Source: Thraustochytrium sp. TN22 (Eukaryota; Sar; Bigyra; Thraustochytrida; Thraustochytriidae). Taken from it: a stretch of DNA of 64,000 nucleotides. The notes beneath the pieces are model-generated. The model was not told the origin of the DNA. It ran no database searches and worked only from the letters and a program-made list of their open reading frames with translations. Of this stretch, positions 50,056 through 59,101 are shown in pieces (within the stretch, counting starts at the first letter, position 1; each line of letters opens with the position of its first letter). The stretch covers positions 186,001 to 250,000 of the forward strand of contig JABLUY010000016.1 in NCBI GenBank assembly GCA_013306675.1, given 5' to 3'. Both the position numbers and the translations under genes were made by a program.

Positions 50056-53046
50056 ATGACGGACTCGGAGGTGGGCTTCTCGCGCGCGGAGATGGACGAG
50101 ACGTCGCTGGCGGGCGCCATGGAGCCGCCGGCCGTGCACGTGTTCGTCATGTACAAGGACGCGAAGGCGTGGGCGGCCAAGGTGGAGAAGATGGAGGAGT
50201 CGCCGATCGGGGCGGTGCAGGCGGCGGTCAAGGAGCTGAACGAGGAGCAGGATGGCGCGTTCGAGATCTGCACGACGGCCGCGCAGGCGCCCGGCGACGG
50301 CCTCGAGGAGGGCGACGTGGTCATCTTCCCGCAGCGCGTGCGCGTGCCGCAGGGCGCGGCGCGCGCGCGCGAGATCGTGGAGGCGCTGATGAAGCAGCGC
50401 AAGGAGGGCGGCGAGCTGCAGCTGAGTGGGACGGAGCGCGTGGAGGAGGGCTTCGTGTTCGTGTGCTGCCACGAGGCGCGCGACGCGCGGTGCGGGTTCT
50501 GCGGGCCCAAGATTCTGGCGGCCACGGAAAAGGCGCGCGCGGCACGCAAGCTGCAGGACTCGGTGCGCGTGGTGCGGTGCTCGCACATTGGCGGGCACCG
50601 GTTCGCCGGGATCAGCGTGGTCTTTCGCAACGACGCGGAGACGACGTGCGACTGGCTGGCGTACGTGCGTGACACGGAGGAGGACGCGAACCACATGCTC
50701 GACCTGGCGACGGGCGTGGAGGAGACGCCGCAGCTGCGCGTGTGGCGCGCGCGCAACGGCATGACACCGGCGGAGCACAAGGACTTTTGCGCTGCCTGCG
50801 CGAAGAAGCAAGGCGGCGACATCGAGGACCTGGGCGGCAAGGGCGCGGCGCCGCAGGTGACGCGGCCGTCGGTCAAGTCCAAGGCGAAGAAGAAGAAGGT
50901 GGAGGATATGACGGAGGAGGAGCTGGATGCCGAGGTGGGCTTTTCGCGGGCGGAGCTGGAGAACCGCGACAGCCCGAACGGCGACGTGAACCCGCCGGAC
51001 GTGCAGCTCTTCGTGGCGTTCAAGGAGCCGAGCGCGTGGGAGGGCAAAGTGGAGAACATGAAGGACTCGCCGATTGCCACCTTCGGGGCGCTCCTCAAGG
51101 AGCTCTACCCGTCGATGCGCAAGATGGAGGTGTACCCGACGGCCGTCGAGCCGGTTGAGGGCGAGCAGGACGGCGACGTCCTCGTGTACCCGCAGCGGCT
51201 GCGCGTGCCGAACGGTGTGTCGCGCGCGCGTGAGGTCGTCGAGGCGGTCGTCAAGCACCGCTCCGAGGGCACGCCCCTGGAGATTGCGGGCAGCGAGCCG
51301 ATCGAGGGCGCGCGCGTCTTCGTGTGCTGCCACCAGGCGCGCGACGCGCGCTGCGGGTTCTGCGGTCCCAAGATCGTCGACGCGCTGCGCCGCGAGGCGG
51401 CTCAGCGCGGCCTGGAGGCGCGCGTCAAGGTTCAAAAGTGCTCACACATTGGCAGCCACCGCATGGCCGGCATGGGCATCGTGGCGCGCGACGACCCGGA
51501 CAAGACCTCGGACTGGCTCGCCTACTTGACGGACAGCACCGAGGACGTGGGCCACGTGCTGGACCTCGCCACGAACGCCAGCATGACGCCGGCGCTCGAC
51601 AAGTGGCGCGCGCGCGTGGGCCAGACCCCGGACGAGCACAAGGACGCTTGCGCCGCCTGCGCGTGCAAGAGCGAGGACAAGCCAAAGGCCACGAGCGGGC
51701 CGCGGCCCAAGGTCCTCTTCGTGCTGGGCGGCCCAGGCGCCGGCAAGGGCACGCAGTGCGGGCTCATCAAGGAGGAGTTCGCCGGCGTCGAGCACCTGTC
51801 GGCGGGCGACCTGCTGCGCGCCGAGCGCCAGGACCCGACGTCCAAGAACGGCCAGCTCATCACCGAGTACATCAAGGAGGGCAAGATCGTGCCGGTGGAG
51901 ATCACCGTGGAGCTGCTGCTCACGGCGATGAAGCGCAGTTCCGCCACGACCTTTCTCATCGACGGCTTCCCGCGCAACCAGAACAACCTGGAGGGCTGGG
52001 AACGCGTGGTGAGCGAGGACGATGCCGACGTCTTGGGCTGCCTCTTCTTCGACTGCCCAGAGGAGGTGATGGAGTCGCGCCTCCTGGAGCGCGGCAAGAC
52101 GTCGGGCCGGTCCGACGATAATCTGGAGTCGATCCGTAAGCGCTTTCACACGTATGTGGACTCGACGCGGCCCATCATTGAGCACTTTGAGAAGCAGGGC
52201 CAGTGCTTTCGCGTCGAGGCGAACCGCGAGGCGCACCTGGTTTTCGCCGACGTGCGCCGTGCGCTGCGCGACGATCTCGGCCTGGACGCCGCCAAGCCGC
52301 GCGTAGTCTTCGTGCTGGGCGGGCCCGGCGCCGGCAAGGGTACGCAGTGCGAGCTGCTCACGGAGAACTTTGACCTCTGCCACCTCTCGGCCGGCGACCT
52401 CCTGCGCGCCGAGCGCCAGAACCCGGACTCCAAGGACGGCGCCCTCATCGAGAGCTACATTAAGGATGGCAAGATCGTTCCGGTCGAGATCACCGTCAAC
52501 CTGCTCCTGCGCGCCATGTTTGCGTCTGGCCGCGGCAGCTTCCTCATTGACGGCTTCCCGCGCAACAAGAACAACCTCGACGGCTGGGCGTCCACCGTGC
52601 GCGACCAGGCTGACGTTCTGGGCTGCCTCTACTTTGATTGCCCTGAGGAGGTCATGGAGAAGCGTCTCCTGGAGCGCGGCAAGACCTCGGGCCGCTCCGA
52701 CGACAACCTCGAGTCCATCAAGAAGCGCTTCCGCACGTACCAGGACGAGACCATGCCCATCATTAACCACTTTGACAAGGACGGCCGCTGCTTCCGCATC
52801 GAGGCTGACCGGAACAAGACTGCCGTTCAGGCCGACGTTAACAACCTCTTTGAGAACCGCCTCGGCTTGCGCCCCCTTAGCGCCTGGACCTCGGCGCCCG
52901 CCGCGCCCGCCGCGTCGTCCTCCTCGTCCTCCTCGCCCAAGCCCTTTGAAGCGGCTCGCAACCTGCCCGTCAGTCTCAAGATGGCGCTCGGTGCGGCTGC
53001 CGCGGCTGGCCTCGTCTACCTTGGCGTCCGTGCCTCGCGCAAGTGA
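50056..53046 (+). CDS. Fusion: two Apd1/Aim32-type [2Fe-2S] domains + two UMP/CMP-kinase domains + C-terminal anchor
   Basis: A 996-residue protein. Two repeats of ~290 residues, both opening EVGFSRAE, are thioredoxin-like ferredoxins of the sucrase/ferredoxin-like (Apd1/Aim32) family. Repeat 1 has CCHEARDARCGFCGP and CSHIGGHRFAG, with candidate ligands C137/C146 and H177/H181. Repeat 2 has C424/C433 and H464/H468. This Cys-x8-Cys plus His-x3-His pattern is what Apd1/Aim32 use for bis-His cluster binding. Two nucleoside-monophosphate kinases follow, with P-loops GGPGAGKGTQC (about 558 and 755), HLSAGDLLRAER, KIVPVEITV, DGFPRN and RGKTSGRSDDN, typical of UMP/CMP kinases. A Ser/Pro linker and one hydrophobic helix near 970-988 ending RASRK suggest tail anchoring. 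All catalytic motifs are intact and nothing interrupts the ORF. The physiological link between redox and kinase parts is unknown. Confidence 0.9.
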   Translation: MTDSEVGFSRAEMDETSLAGAMEPPAVHVFVMYKDAKAWAAKVEKMEESPIGAVQAAVKELNEEQDGAFEICTTAAQAPGDGLEEGDVVIFPQRVRVPQGAARAREIVEALMKQRKEGGELQLSGTERVEEGFVFVCCHEARDARCGFCGPKILAATEKARAARKLQDSVRVVRCSHIGGHRFAGISVVFRNDAETTCDWLAYVRDTEEDANHMLDLATGVEETPQLRVWRARNGMTPAEHKDFCAACAKKQGGDIEDLGGKGAAPQVTRPSVKSKAKKKKVEDMTEEELDAEVGFSRAELENRDSPNGDVNPPDVQLFVAFKEPSAWEGKVENMKDSPIATFGALLKELYPSMRKMEVYPTAVEPVEGEQDGDVLVYPQRLRVPNGVSRAREVVEAVVKHRSEGTPLEIAGSEPIEGARVFVCCHQARDARCGFCGPKIVDALRREAAQRGLEARVKVQKCSHIGSHRMAGMGIVARDDPDKTSDWLAYLTDSTEDVGHVLDLATNASMTPALDKWRARVGQTPDEHKDACAACACKSEDKPKATSGPRPKVLFVLGGPGAGKGTQCGLIKEEFAGVEHLSAGDLLRAERQDPTSKNGQLITEYIKEGKIVPVEITVELLLTAMKRSSATTFLIDGFPRNQNNLEGWERVVSEDDADVLGCLFFDCPEEVMESRLLERGKTSGRSDDNLESIRKRFHTYVDSTRPIIEHFEKQGQCFRVEANREAHLVFADVRRALRDDLGLDAAKPRVVFVLGGPGAGKGTQCELLTENFDLCHLSAGDLLRAERQNPDSKDGALIESYIKDGKIVPVEITVNLLLRAMFASGRGSFLIDGFPRNKNNLDGWASTVRDQADVLGCLYFDCPEEVMEKRLLERGKTSGRSDDNLESIKKRFRTYQDETMPIINHFDKDGRCFRIEADRNKTAVQADVNNLFENRLGLRPLSAWTSAPAAPAASSSSSSSPKPFEAARNLPVSLKMALGAAAAAGLVYLGVRASRK

Positions 53047-53555
53047 TGCTATAACGTGAGACATGATGAAGACCTCCAGCGTCATTCTGGCCGACGCCAG
53101 CTGTTTCTTGATTGCTTGCTCTGCTCGTAGGAAGAGGCAAGGCTTGTACAGCAAACAAGGACCCGGCGCCGGCCTCGCTACGTTTGGTCCTAGTCCAAGC
53201 ACTGCGTCCGCCTACTCCACACCTTTCTGTACAAGACGAAGAATGTACAAGACGAAGCATTTCACTTGGCCTGCCTGGACCTCGTGGAACTTTTGCAGAG
53301 CCTGGGAGCCACGCGCTTTCCTGCATCGCCTGCGAACCTCGCGCGTGTCTGCACCGTCTGTGGACCTCGCAAGTCCAAAACGCCTTTCTTCGACCTCGAC
53401 TTCCTCCTTGTTCTCCTCGTCCAAGGCTTTGGTGGCAGCTAGCAACAAGGCAGCGACTGATCTCGTACGTTGCTTTTAGCCATAATCATGAGCAGTGTGC
53501 TTTCTCTCTCTCTGTGTAATACTACCAGTACAGGCGTCGCAAGCATGTGCCGTTT
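53047..53555. other. Convergent 3' intergenic, fusion kinase / methionine aminopeptidase
   Basis: About 510 bp with both 3' UTRs. A doubled TGTACAAGACGAAG (about 53228 and 53243) is present. A stretch at about 53411-53446 resembles the kinase gene's Ser/Lys/Ala-coding end (52926-52962). A 16-bp sequence, TGATTGCTTGCTCTGC, near 53109 also occurs near 34349 downstream of the KIX-like gene. No gene is seen. Confidence 0.45.
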
Positions 53556-54458
53556 CTAGGTGAGGATCTCAGCACCATGGTCAGTGATAATGATGGTGTG
53601 CTCAGCCTGAGCCGAATAGCCGCCATCCGCCGTGGCGACGGTCCACTTGTCGGACCAAAGCACGTGCTCCTGCGTGCCCTCGCAGAGCGCAGGCTCAATG
53701 GTGATGACCAGGCCGACCGGGAGGCGAAAGTCATCCTCGTGGTCAAAGTGCAGGACGTAGGGCAGGCAGTGGAACGTAGAGCCAATGCCATGGCCGCAAA
53801 AGGTGCGGCTCGTCTCGATGCCCTCCTCGCGGCAGCGGCGCGAGACAAGCTTGCCGACGGTGTTGAGCTTGACATTGGGACCGACGGCCTCGATGCACTC
53901 CTTAAGGATGGAGTCCGAGAGGCTGACGAGGTTGTCGGCGGACTCGCTGACCTGGCCGACGCGAAAGGTGCGGCTCGTGTCGCCGTGGTAGCCGTTGACG
54001 AAGCAGGAGACGTCCAGGTTAACAATGTCGCCCTCTTGCAGCTCGCGGTCGTCCGGGATGCCGTGGCAAATAACCTCGTTGATGGAGGAGCAGAGCGACT
54101 TGGGGAAGCCGCGGTATCCGAGCGGCGACGGGTACACGTTCTTGCTGACGATGAAGTCGTGCACCTTGCTGTCGATCTCGTCCGTGGTGACGCCCGGCTT
54201 GACGAGCTCGCCAGCGTACTCGAGCGCTTCGCCGGCGAACTTGCACGCGTCGCGCATGCGGGAGAGCTCCTCGCTACCCTGCTCAAAGATGGCAAAGCCC
54301 GTGCCAGAGTGCGGGTCCACGCCCGTCGTCGCGTACGGCGGGCGCATGATGTGCTCCGGCACGCCTCGCCGCGCCGAGACCACGCCCTTTTGCAGCGGGC
54401 GCCCGGAACCGAGCCGCCGCGCCTGCGTGCTGGCCGCGCGCCGCGCCGCCGACCGCAT
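53556..54458 (-). CDS. Type I methionine aminopeptidase, organellar
   Basis: A 300-residue MetAP1 that removes initiator Met. Numbering from the Met at 54458, the five metal ligands are D149 (NLDVSC), D160 (HGDTSR), H223 (CGHGIG), E255 (TIEPAL) and E286 (AEHT), with the substrate His 132 (ICHGIP). The leader MRSAARRAASTQARRLGSGR is Arg/Ser/Ala-rich, as in mitochondrial or plastid MetAP1D proteins, and there is no N-terminal zinc-finger domain of the cytosolic form. The frame is open upstream to 54563, but the leader fits the inner Met best. The enzyme likely processes organelle-encoded proteins. Confidence 0.92.
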   Translation of the reverse strand: MRSAARRAASTQARRLGSGRPLQKGVVSARRGVPEHIMRPPYATTGVDPHSGTGFAIFEQGSEELSRMRDACKFAGEALEYAGELVKPGVTTDEIDSKVHDFIVSKNVYPSPLGYRGFPKSLCSSINEVICHGIPDDRELQEGDIVNLDVSCFVNGYHGDTSRTFRVGQVSESADNLVSLSDSILKECIEAVGPNVKLNTVGKLVSRRCREEGIETSRTFCGHGIGSTFHCLPYVLHFDHEDDFRLPVGLVITIEPALCEGTQEHVLWSDKWTVATADGGYSAQAEHTIIITDHGAEILT

Positions 54459-54751
54459 CCTGCCCCGGTGTGCCGCGCCCGCGCCGCCGCTGCCGCGCAG
54501 GAGAGAGTCGAGTTCGAGGTCTCCTGGTCGCGTCGCGAAGTCCGCGGTGGCAGGCAGCTTCACGGACGGCCACCACTGCCACTGCCGTCTCCCAGTCAGT
54601 CAGTGAAGTGCAGCGCAGCGACGCCAGCGTGCGAAGACGAAGACGCGGAAGGACGGCACGCAGCGATCACAGTGCAGTGCAGAAGAGTGGCTCACAGTCA
54701 GGGCAAGGCCGGGGTGCAACCATGGTACAACATAGTATCACTTTCTTGACA

Positions 54752-56812
54752 TCAGGAGCGGCGCGCACGTTTGTTGGTGGGCGCATTCTTCTTCTTCTTC
54801 TTGCTCTTGCTCTGCTGCGCCTGTTGGTTCATGGAGCTTAGGAGCATCAGATTGAAGGCGTTGTTTCGCTGGTGCTGCAGGGTTGGCGCGGCAGCACAAT
54901 CAGTGAGATCGACAAGATCCACGATGTCGTCAGGCGCCGCAGCAAGAGTCGCTCCACGCACCGCAGTGGAGGCCGATTCCTTCGCTTCAGCCAAAGCCGC
55001 AGGCGCGACGCTCTCCACGATGTCTGCATCGTCCTCACCCCGAGGAGTTTGCATGTGATGATGGGGAGACTTGCTCGTGCGCTGCGCAGTGCCAAGGGAC
55101 CTGCTGTTTGGACACTGGATGGACTCCTCTTGCACGTCTCTCGGTGCTTGGCTTGTCGCAGCCCAGGCGGAAAGCAAGGTGGACGGTGCCTTGCGCTTGA
55201 CGGGAAGCTTGGAGGAAAGACTGCCGCTTGAGCTCAAGCTGGAGGTCGAACTTGAGGTCAAGCTCGAGGAAGTGCTGGACGCCGCGCGCGGTGCAGCGGA
55301 CTGGAAAAAGGACTGGAAGCGCGCCTGTTGCGCCGTCTGCCATTTAGAGGTGTCTTCTGCGAGCCACGAGCCGGGGATGTTGGCAGACTCAAAGGTGTCG
55401 AGCGCGAGGCCGAGGCGCGCAACAAAGGGGAGGGGCTCGAGGAGCTCGTAGCAGGCGGCAATGACGTCGCAACAGCCCTGGGCCTCGATCTCGGCGATTT
55501 GGTCTGCAGGGGCGGCATCCTGCTTGAGGAGCGCGAAGCGCAAGAAGGGGTTCGGCTTGGGCACGGAGAGCCGACGGGTGAAGCCACCGCCGCGTGAAGA
55601 GTAGTGCAGCGTGAGCTTCGTGGCGATGCGACCAAACATGACAGCGTCGGCGTAGGCGCGGTCGAAGAGCTCGGAGACGAGGAGGTGCAGCCAGGACTTG
55701 ATTTGCGTCGCATCGGTGATGGGCGTGAAGGACTTGGCGCTGAGCAGCGACTTGGGCGCCATCTTGGGGTTGATGGCGCGATTGTCGATGCCGTTGGCGA
55801 CGCCGAGCACCCAGCGCGCGGTCTCTGCGCCGATGCGAGCTTCGACGGAAGGCCAGTCGACGACCGGCATGAAGTCGGCGAGCGTGGGCGGCGGTGGGTC
55901 CTGGGCAGGCGCGGCGCCGGGCGGGGCGGGCGAGGGCGCGGGCTCCGCGGGCTCCGCGGGGAGTAGGGAGAGCAGGTCGCGACCGAGCGCGCCGCCGAGG
56001 CCGGGGACCTTTTTGAGCGGGATGGAGCGCACGAGCGCCGGCCCGTAGGCGCGCGGCACGACAGTCTGTTTGGCGGGCTTGTTGTGCGCAGACGCGATCT
56101 TGGCGAGGATCTTGTTGGTGGCGATGCCACCGGACATGGTGAACTGGGTGGTGGCCAGGACGTCGTTGCGGATGCGCTCCATGAGGGCAGCGCCGCGGCG
56201 CAGATCGGCGTCGGCGGGACCGAGGTCGGCGGCGGCGTTGCCAAGGACGACGGTGCGCGTCATGGCGGCGTCGACTTCGTCGTCGGAGATGGCGAGCGGC
56301 GAGCCGCGGCGCACGAGCTCTGTGGCGTCGATGTAGGCCTCGTCGATGGAGGCGCGCTCGATGCAGCGCATGGGCACGTGGCGGCGCAGCACGTCCATGA
56401 CCTGGAAGGAGGCCTCGCGGTAGCGGCGCAGCGATGCCTTGGAGTCGTTGCGGCCGGTGGAGGCGTCCTCGCCGTCGTAGCGCGGGCCTGCGGCGGCCGC
56501 CGCGACGGTTGTGGGCTGCGGCGGCGCGCCGCCGGCGTTCTGCGCGGCGAGCTCTAGCACTTCGACGTGCACGAGCTGCACCTGGGGAAAGGCGTGCTTG
56601 ACCTCCTCCGCCGTCATGCCTTTGGGGATACCGAGCGCGCGCATGGGGTAGTTGCGCGCGATCACGCCGCCCCACTGCTGCACGCCCACGGGCACATGGC
56701 GCGGGATGCCCAGCCGCCGGTGCTCCACCTGGCAGTAGAAGGCGTCCAAGTCCAGGTGGAAGATGACCTGGCGCCGCTGCTGCTGCTGCTGCTGCCGCTG
56801 CGCCTCCGCCAT
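54752..56812 (-). CDS. POLH: DNA polymerase eta (Y-family translesion polymerase)
   Basis: A 686-residue Y-family polymerase. Catalytic metal ligands are in HLDLDAFYCQVE (about residue 17-28) and ERASIDEAYIDATE (about 151). Between them are GGVIARNYPMRALGIPKGM and YREASFQVMDVLRRH, typical of eta rather than kappa/iota. The palm/thumb segment is TMSGGIATNKILAKIASAHN, followed by KKVPGLGGALGRDL, and a little-finger domain follows. An Ala/Gly/Pro insert interrupts the palm. A canonical PIP box, QARFQSFF, near residue 496 predicts PCNA binding, and the C-terminus (KSKKKKKNAPTNKRARRS) is a likely nuclear signal. No UBZ zinc finger was seen. The Met at 56812 is chosen because the upstream frame is unrelated GC-rich sequence. 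Confidence 0.9.
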   Translation of the reverse strand: MAEAQRQQQQQQRRQVIFHLDLDAFYCQVEHRRLGIPRHVPVGVQQWGGVIARNYPMRALGIPKGMTAEEVKHAFPQVQLVHVEVLELAAQNAGGAPPQPTTVAAAAAGPRYDGEDASTGRNDSKASLRRYREASFQVMDVLRRHVPMRCIERASIDEAYIDATELVRRGSPLAISDDEVDAAMTRTVVLGNAAADLGPADADLRRGAALMERIRNDVLATTQFTMSGGIATNKILAKIASAHNKPAKQTVVPRAYGPALVRSIPLKKVPGLGGALGRDLLSLLPAEPAEPAPSPAPPGAAPAQDPPPPTLADFMPVVDWPSVEARIGAETARWVLGVANGIDNRAINPKMAPKSLLSAKSFTPITDATQIKSWLHLLVSELFDRAYADAVMFGRIATKLTLHYSSRGGGFTRRLSVPKPNPFLRFALLKQDAAPADQIAEIEAQGCCDVIAACYELLEPLPFVARLGLALDTFESANIPGSWLAEDTSKWQTAQQARFQSFFQSAAPRAASSTSSSLTSSSTSSLSSSGSLSSKLPVKRKAPSTLLSAWAATSQAPRDVQEESIQCPNSRSLGTAQRTSKSPHHHMQTPRGEDDADIVESVAPAALAEAKESASTAVRGATLAAAPDDIVDLVDLTDCAAAPTLQHQRNNAFNLMLLSSMNQQAQQSKSKKKKKNAPTNKRARRS

Positions 56813-57148
56813 GGGGCTCACGCCGCCATGGCCCTGCGCGCGGCGGCCGAAAAAAGCGGCGGCGGCTCGACGCAAGTCTCCCCGCCGCCGCCCGCGGTGG
56901 CGGGCGCCCCGTGCACGGGGCGGGCTGCGTCCGCGGGAGAAGGGGGCTGGCGGGGCGAAATCGGTCGGCCTCGCAGATGCATAGGCCCAGAACCACGAGC
57001 CTCGGCCTCGCCGCGTGGTCGTGATCAGCGGCCCGCGCGCGTCGCCCGCGCTCACAGCCTCGCCAAGCGCATCTCGGGAGAGTCAAGACCGCGGCCAGCT
57101 GCGCTCAGCTGAGGCTGGGACGCGCGCGCGTGACCCGGGACGAGGCTG

Positions 57149-57218
57149 CGGCGCACGGCGCCACGGCGCAGCACGGCGCCGCGGCGCAGCACGGCGCCAC
57201 GGCGCAGCACGGCGCCGC
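57149..57218 (+). repeat. 18-bp GC minisatellite, four units
   Basis: Consensus CGGCGCAGCACGGCGCCR, four near-identical units. It translates as Ala-Gln-His-Gly in spurious frames. Confidence 0.85.
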
Positions 57219-58890
57219 GGCCGCCGCCGGCGCTACGCTCCGAAGTCCGTGCGAACCCCGCGGCCGAGCCGAGCCGGAGGCGAGCGGAGCCGCGCCGCGC
57301 GGCGGGCGACCCGGCGCGGGGCTCCGCGACGCGTCGACTGCGTGCGAGGCGGAGGCGCTGCGCATTGGAGCGCCCGGCACCGGCACCCGCACGCCGCACG
57401 TGAACGCGGGCGAGGAGGGCGAGGGCGCGGCGGCCGCCTTGGCAAGGCCAACTTGAAGGCGCAGGCTGGCGGCGGTCGCGCGCGAACTCGCCGGGAAGCG
57501 CCGCGCCGCCGGAGAACCACGCGCGAGAGCGCCGCGCGGGGGATTGCCGGAGAGACCTCGCCTCTGTGTGCCGCTCTGCGCTCTGCGCTGCGAATCTGCG
57601 ATGATGCGAGCATCGTGGCGAGCACAAGCGAGCACAAAGGCGCCACAAGGCAAGGTGCCAAGGCTGACTGTGAGTGAGGCGTGTCCGATCGGAGGCACGG
57701 GCGGCTCCAAGCCCCACTGGCAGCGGCGCGGCGCGGCGGCTGGCGGTTGTGCTCGTGCTCGACCAGCGAGACGAGGCGAGCCTCCAGTGCCTAGCTAGAG
57801 ATCTTGACCGCCTGCCTGGCTGGCGCGCTGGGGCCTGGCTGGGCGGCCGGCCGGACTCGGCTCGGACTCGGAGTGGTAGCTGTCTCGGTGGCGGAGACTG
57901 GCGCGGCGACGGCCAGCGGCGCGCACCGCGCTCTGCTCCAAAGATTTCTGGCCGACCGTCCGAGTCCGAGTCCGGGTCCGAGTCAAGTTGTCTGGCTGAA
58001 TGCCGACATTTCCTGGGCGTAGCGCGTAGTCCCGGACTCGGCGGAGTTCTTGCGGCGCTCCAGAAGCTTCCTCAGCGGCCGCGCAGGTGCGTCGGTGCAA
58101 TGACGAGCCTGAAGATCAGGCGCTTCAGAGACGCCGCCGACCATGAGAGCGTCAGCCCCCGCAGATCCCGTGCTCCTGACCTGCTCCGGTTGTGTGCCGG
58201 GGGGTCGGCTTGCGAAGTTGCGAGCGCGCTTTGGGTGAGCGCCCTAGCTTTGGCTATGGCTTGCCTTGGCCTAGCTGGCTAGCATAGCATAGCATGGCTT
58301 GCTTGCCTCGCCCTCTCAGCTTCCGCCCTGGCAGCTAGCTGGCTGGCTGCTCGGCGATGCTCGCTCGCACTGCCTCGCAGCGCGCGGCGCTGAGCGGGTT
58401 GTGGAGTGGCGAGGTGCCGCAAAGCGGCGCAGAGCGGCGCAGGCGAAGGCTGGCCTGGTCCAGCTGAGCGGGCCACTGTGGGCGACTGCCAGGGTCGTGA
58501 TAAGTGTGCTGGACGGCGCGTCGCGGCCTCCCACGAGAGTCACTCTCGGCGCGTGGCTGGCTGGCCGTAAATGCATCACAAATGCGCGCACTCGGTGCGT
58601 GCCTGGCGCGGGCCGCGAAGGCGCCGAAGCGCTTGTGAAGATCATCGGGCGGCCACGAGGGCTCAGGCTGGAGTCTGGACCTCAGGCTGGGCTTCTTCGG
58701 GCAGCGTCCGCCCGACAGGGCGCCGAGGAGGCCGGCAGGCCTCGGCGCGTCGGTGGGAGGAGGCTGGGTACGGGCAGCGCGTGTCCCGCGAAGCGCATGA
58801 ACGCGGAACTACCGGAAAGACCCAGGAGCCCCGGGGCAAGGCGCGTGGAAGCGGGACTTGCGCGAGCGAGCGGGGGCCAGGCACCTGCTA

Positions 58891-58924
58891 GCTCGCTCTA
58901 GCTAGCTAGCTAGCTAGAGCGAGC
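58891..58924. promoter_or_regulatory. 34-bp perfect palindrome
   Basis: The segment starts GCTCGCTCTAGC, runs through CTAG repeats and ends GCTAGAGCGAGC; it equals its own reverse complement. It lies 178 bp before the fusion gene's start and could extrude as a cruciform or bind a dimeric regulator. Confidence 0.7.
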
Positions 58925-59101
58925 GACGGGCCTGCGATGGAGCGCAAGCAAACCCGCAACATCTGAGCAAGCTCGCAAGACACAAGCAAGCAGCAGCTCA
59001 AAGAAGAAGAAGAAGAAGAAGAAGCAGCCGCAGCCCAAGCAAGCCGCGCAGGCAGCCGCGAGGTGGACTTGATTTCGAGTCCCTGTACTTAGCCCAAGAA
59101 G

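Larger units (their letters stand above)
56813..59101. other. Divergent intergenic between POLH and the reductase-cyclase fusion
   Basis: About 2.3 kb without a gene I can support; frames to 221 codons lack motifs. It holds a GC-rich 18-bp minisatellite, a 34-bp palindrome and an AGA run (about 59004-59024). Confidence 0.5.

Noticed and set aside
51700-52900. Adenylate kinase assignment for the two kinase domains
   Set aside because: KIVPVEITV and RGKTSGRSDDN are typical of UMP/CMP kinases; the adenylate-kinase LID pattern is absent.
51442-53202. 586-codon minus-strand ORF opposite the kinase fusion
   Set aside because: Shadow of two intact kinase domains on the plus strand.
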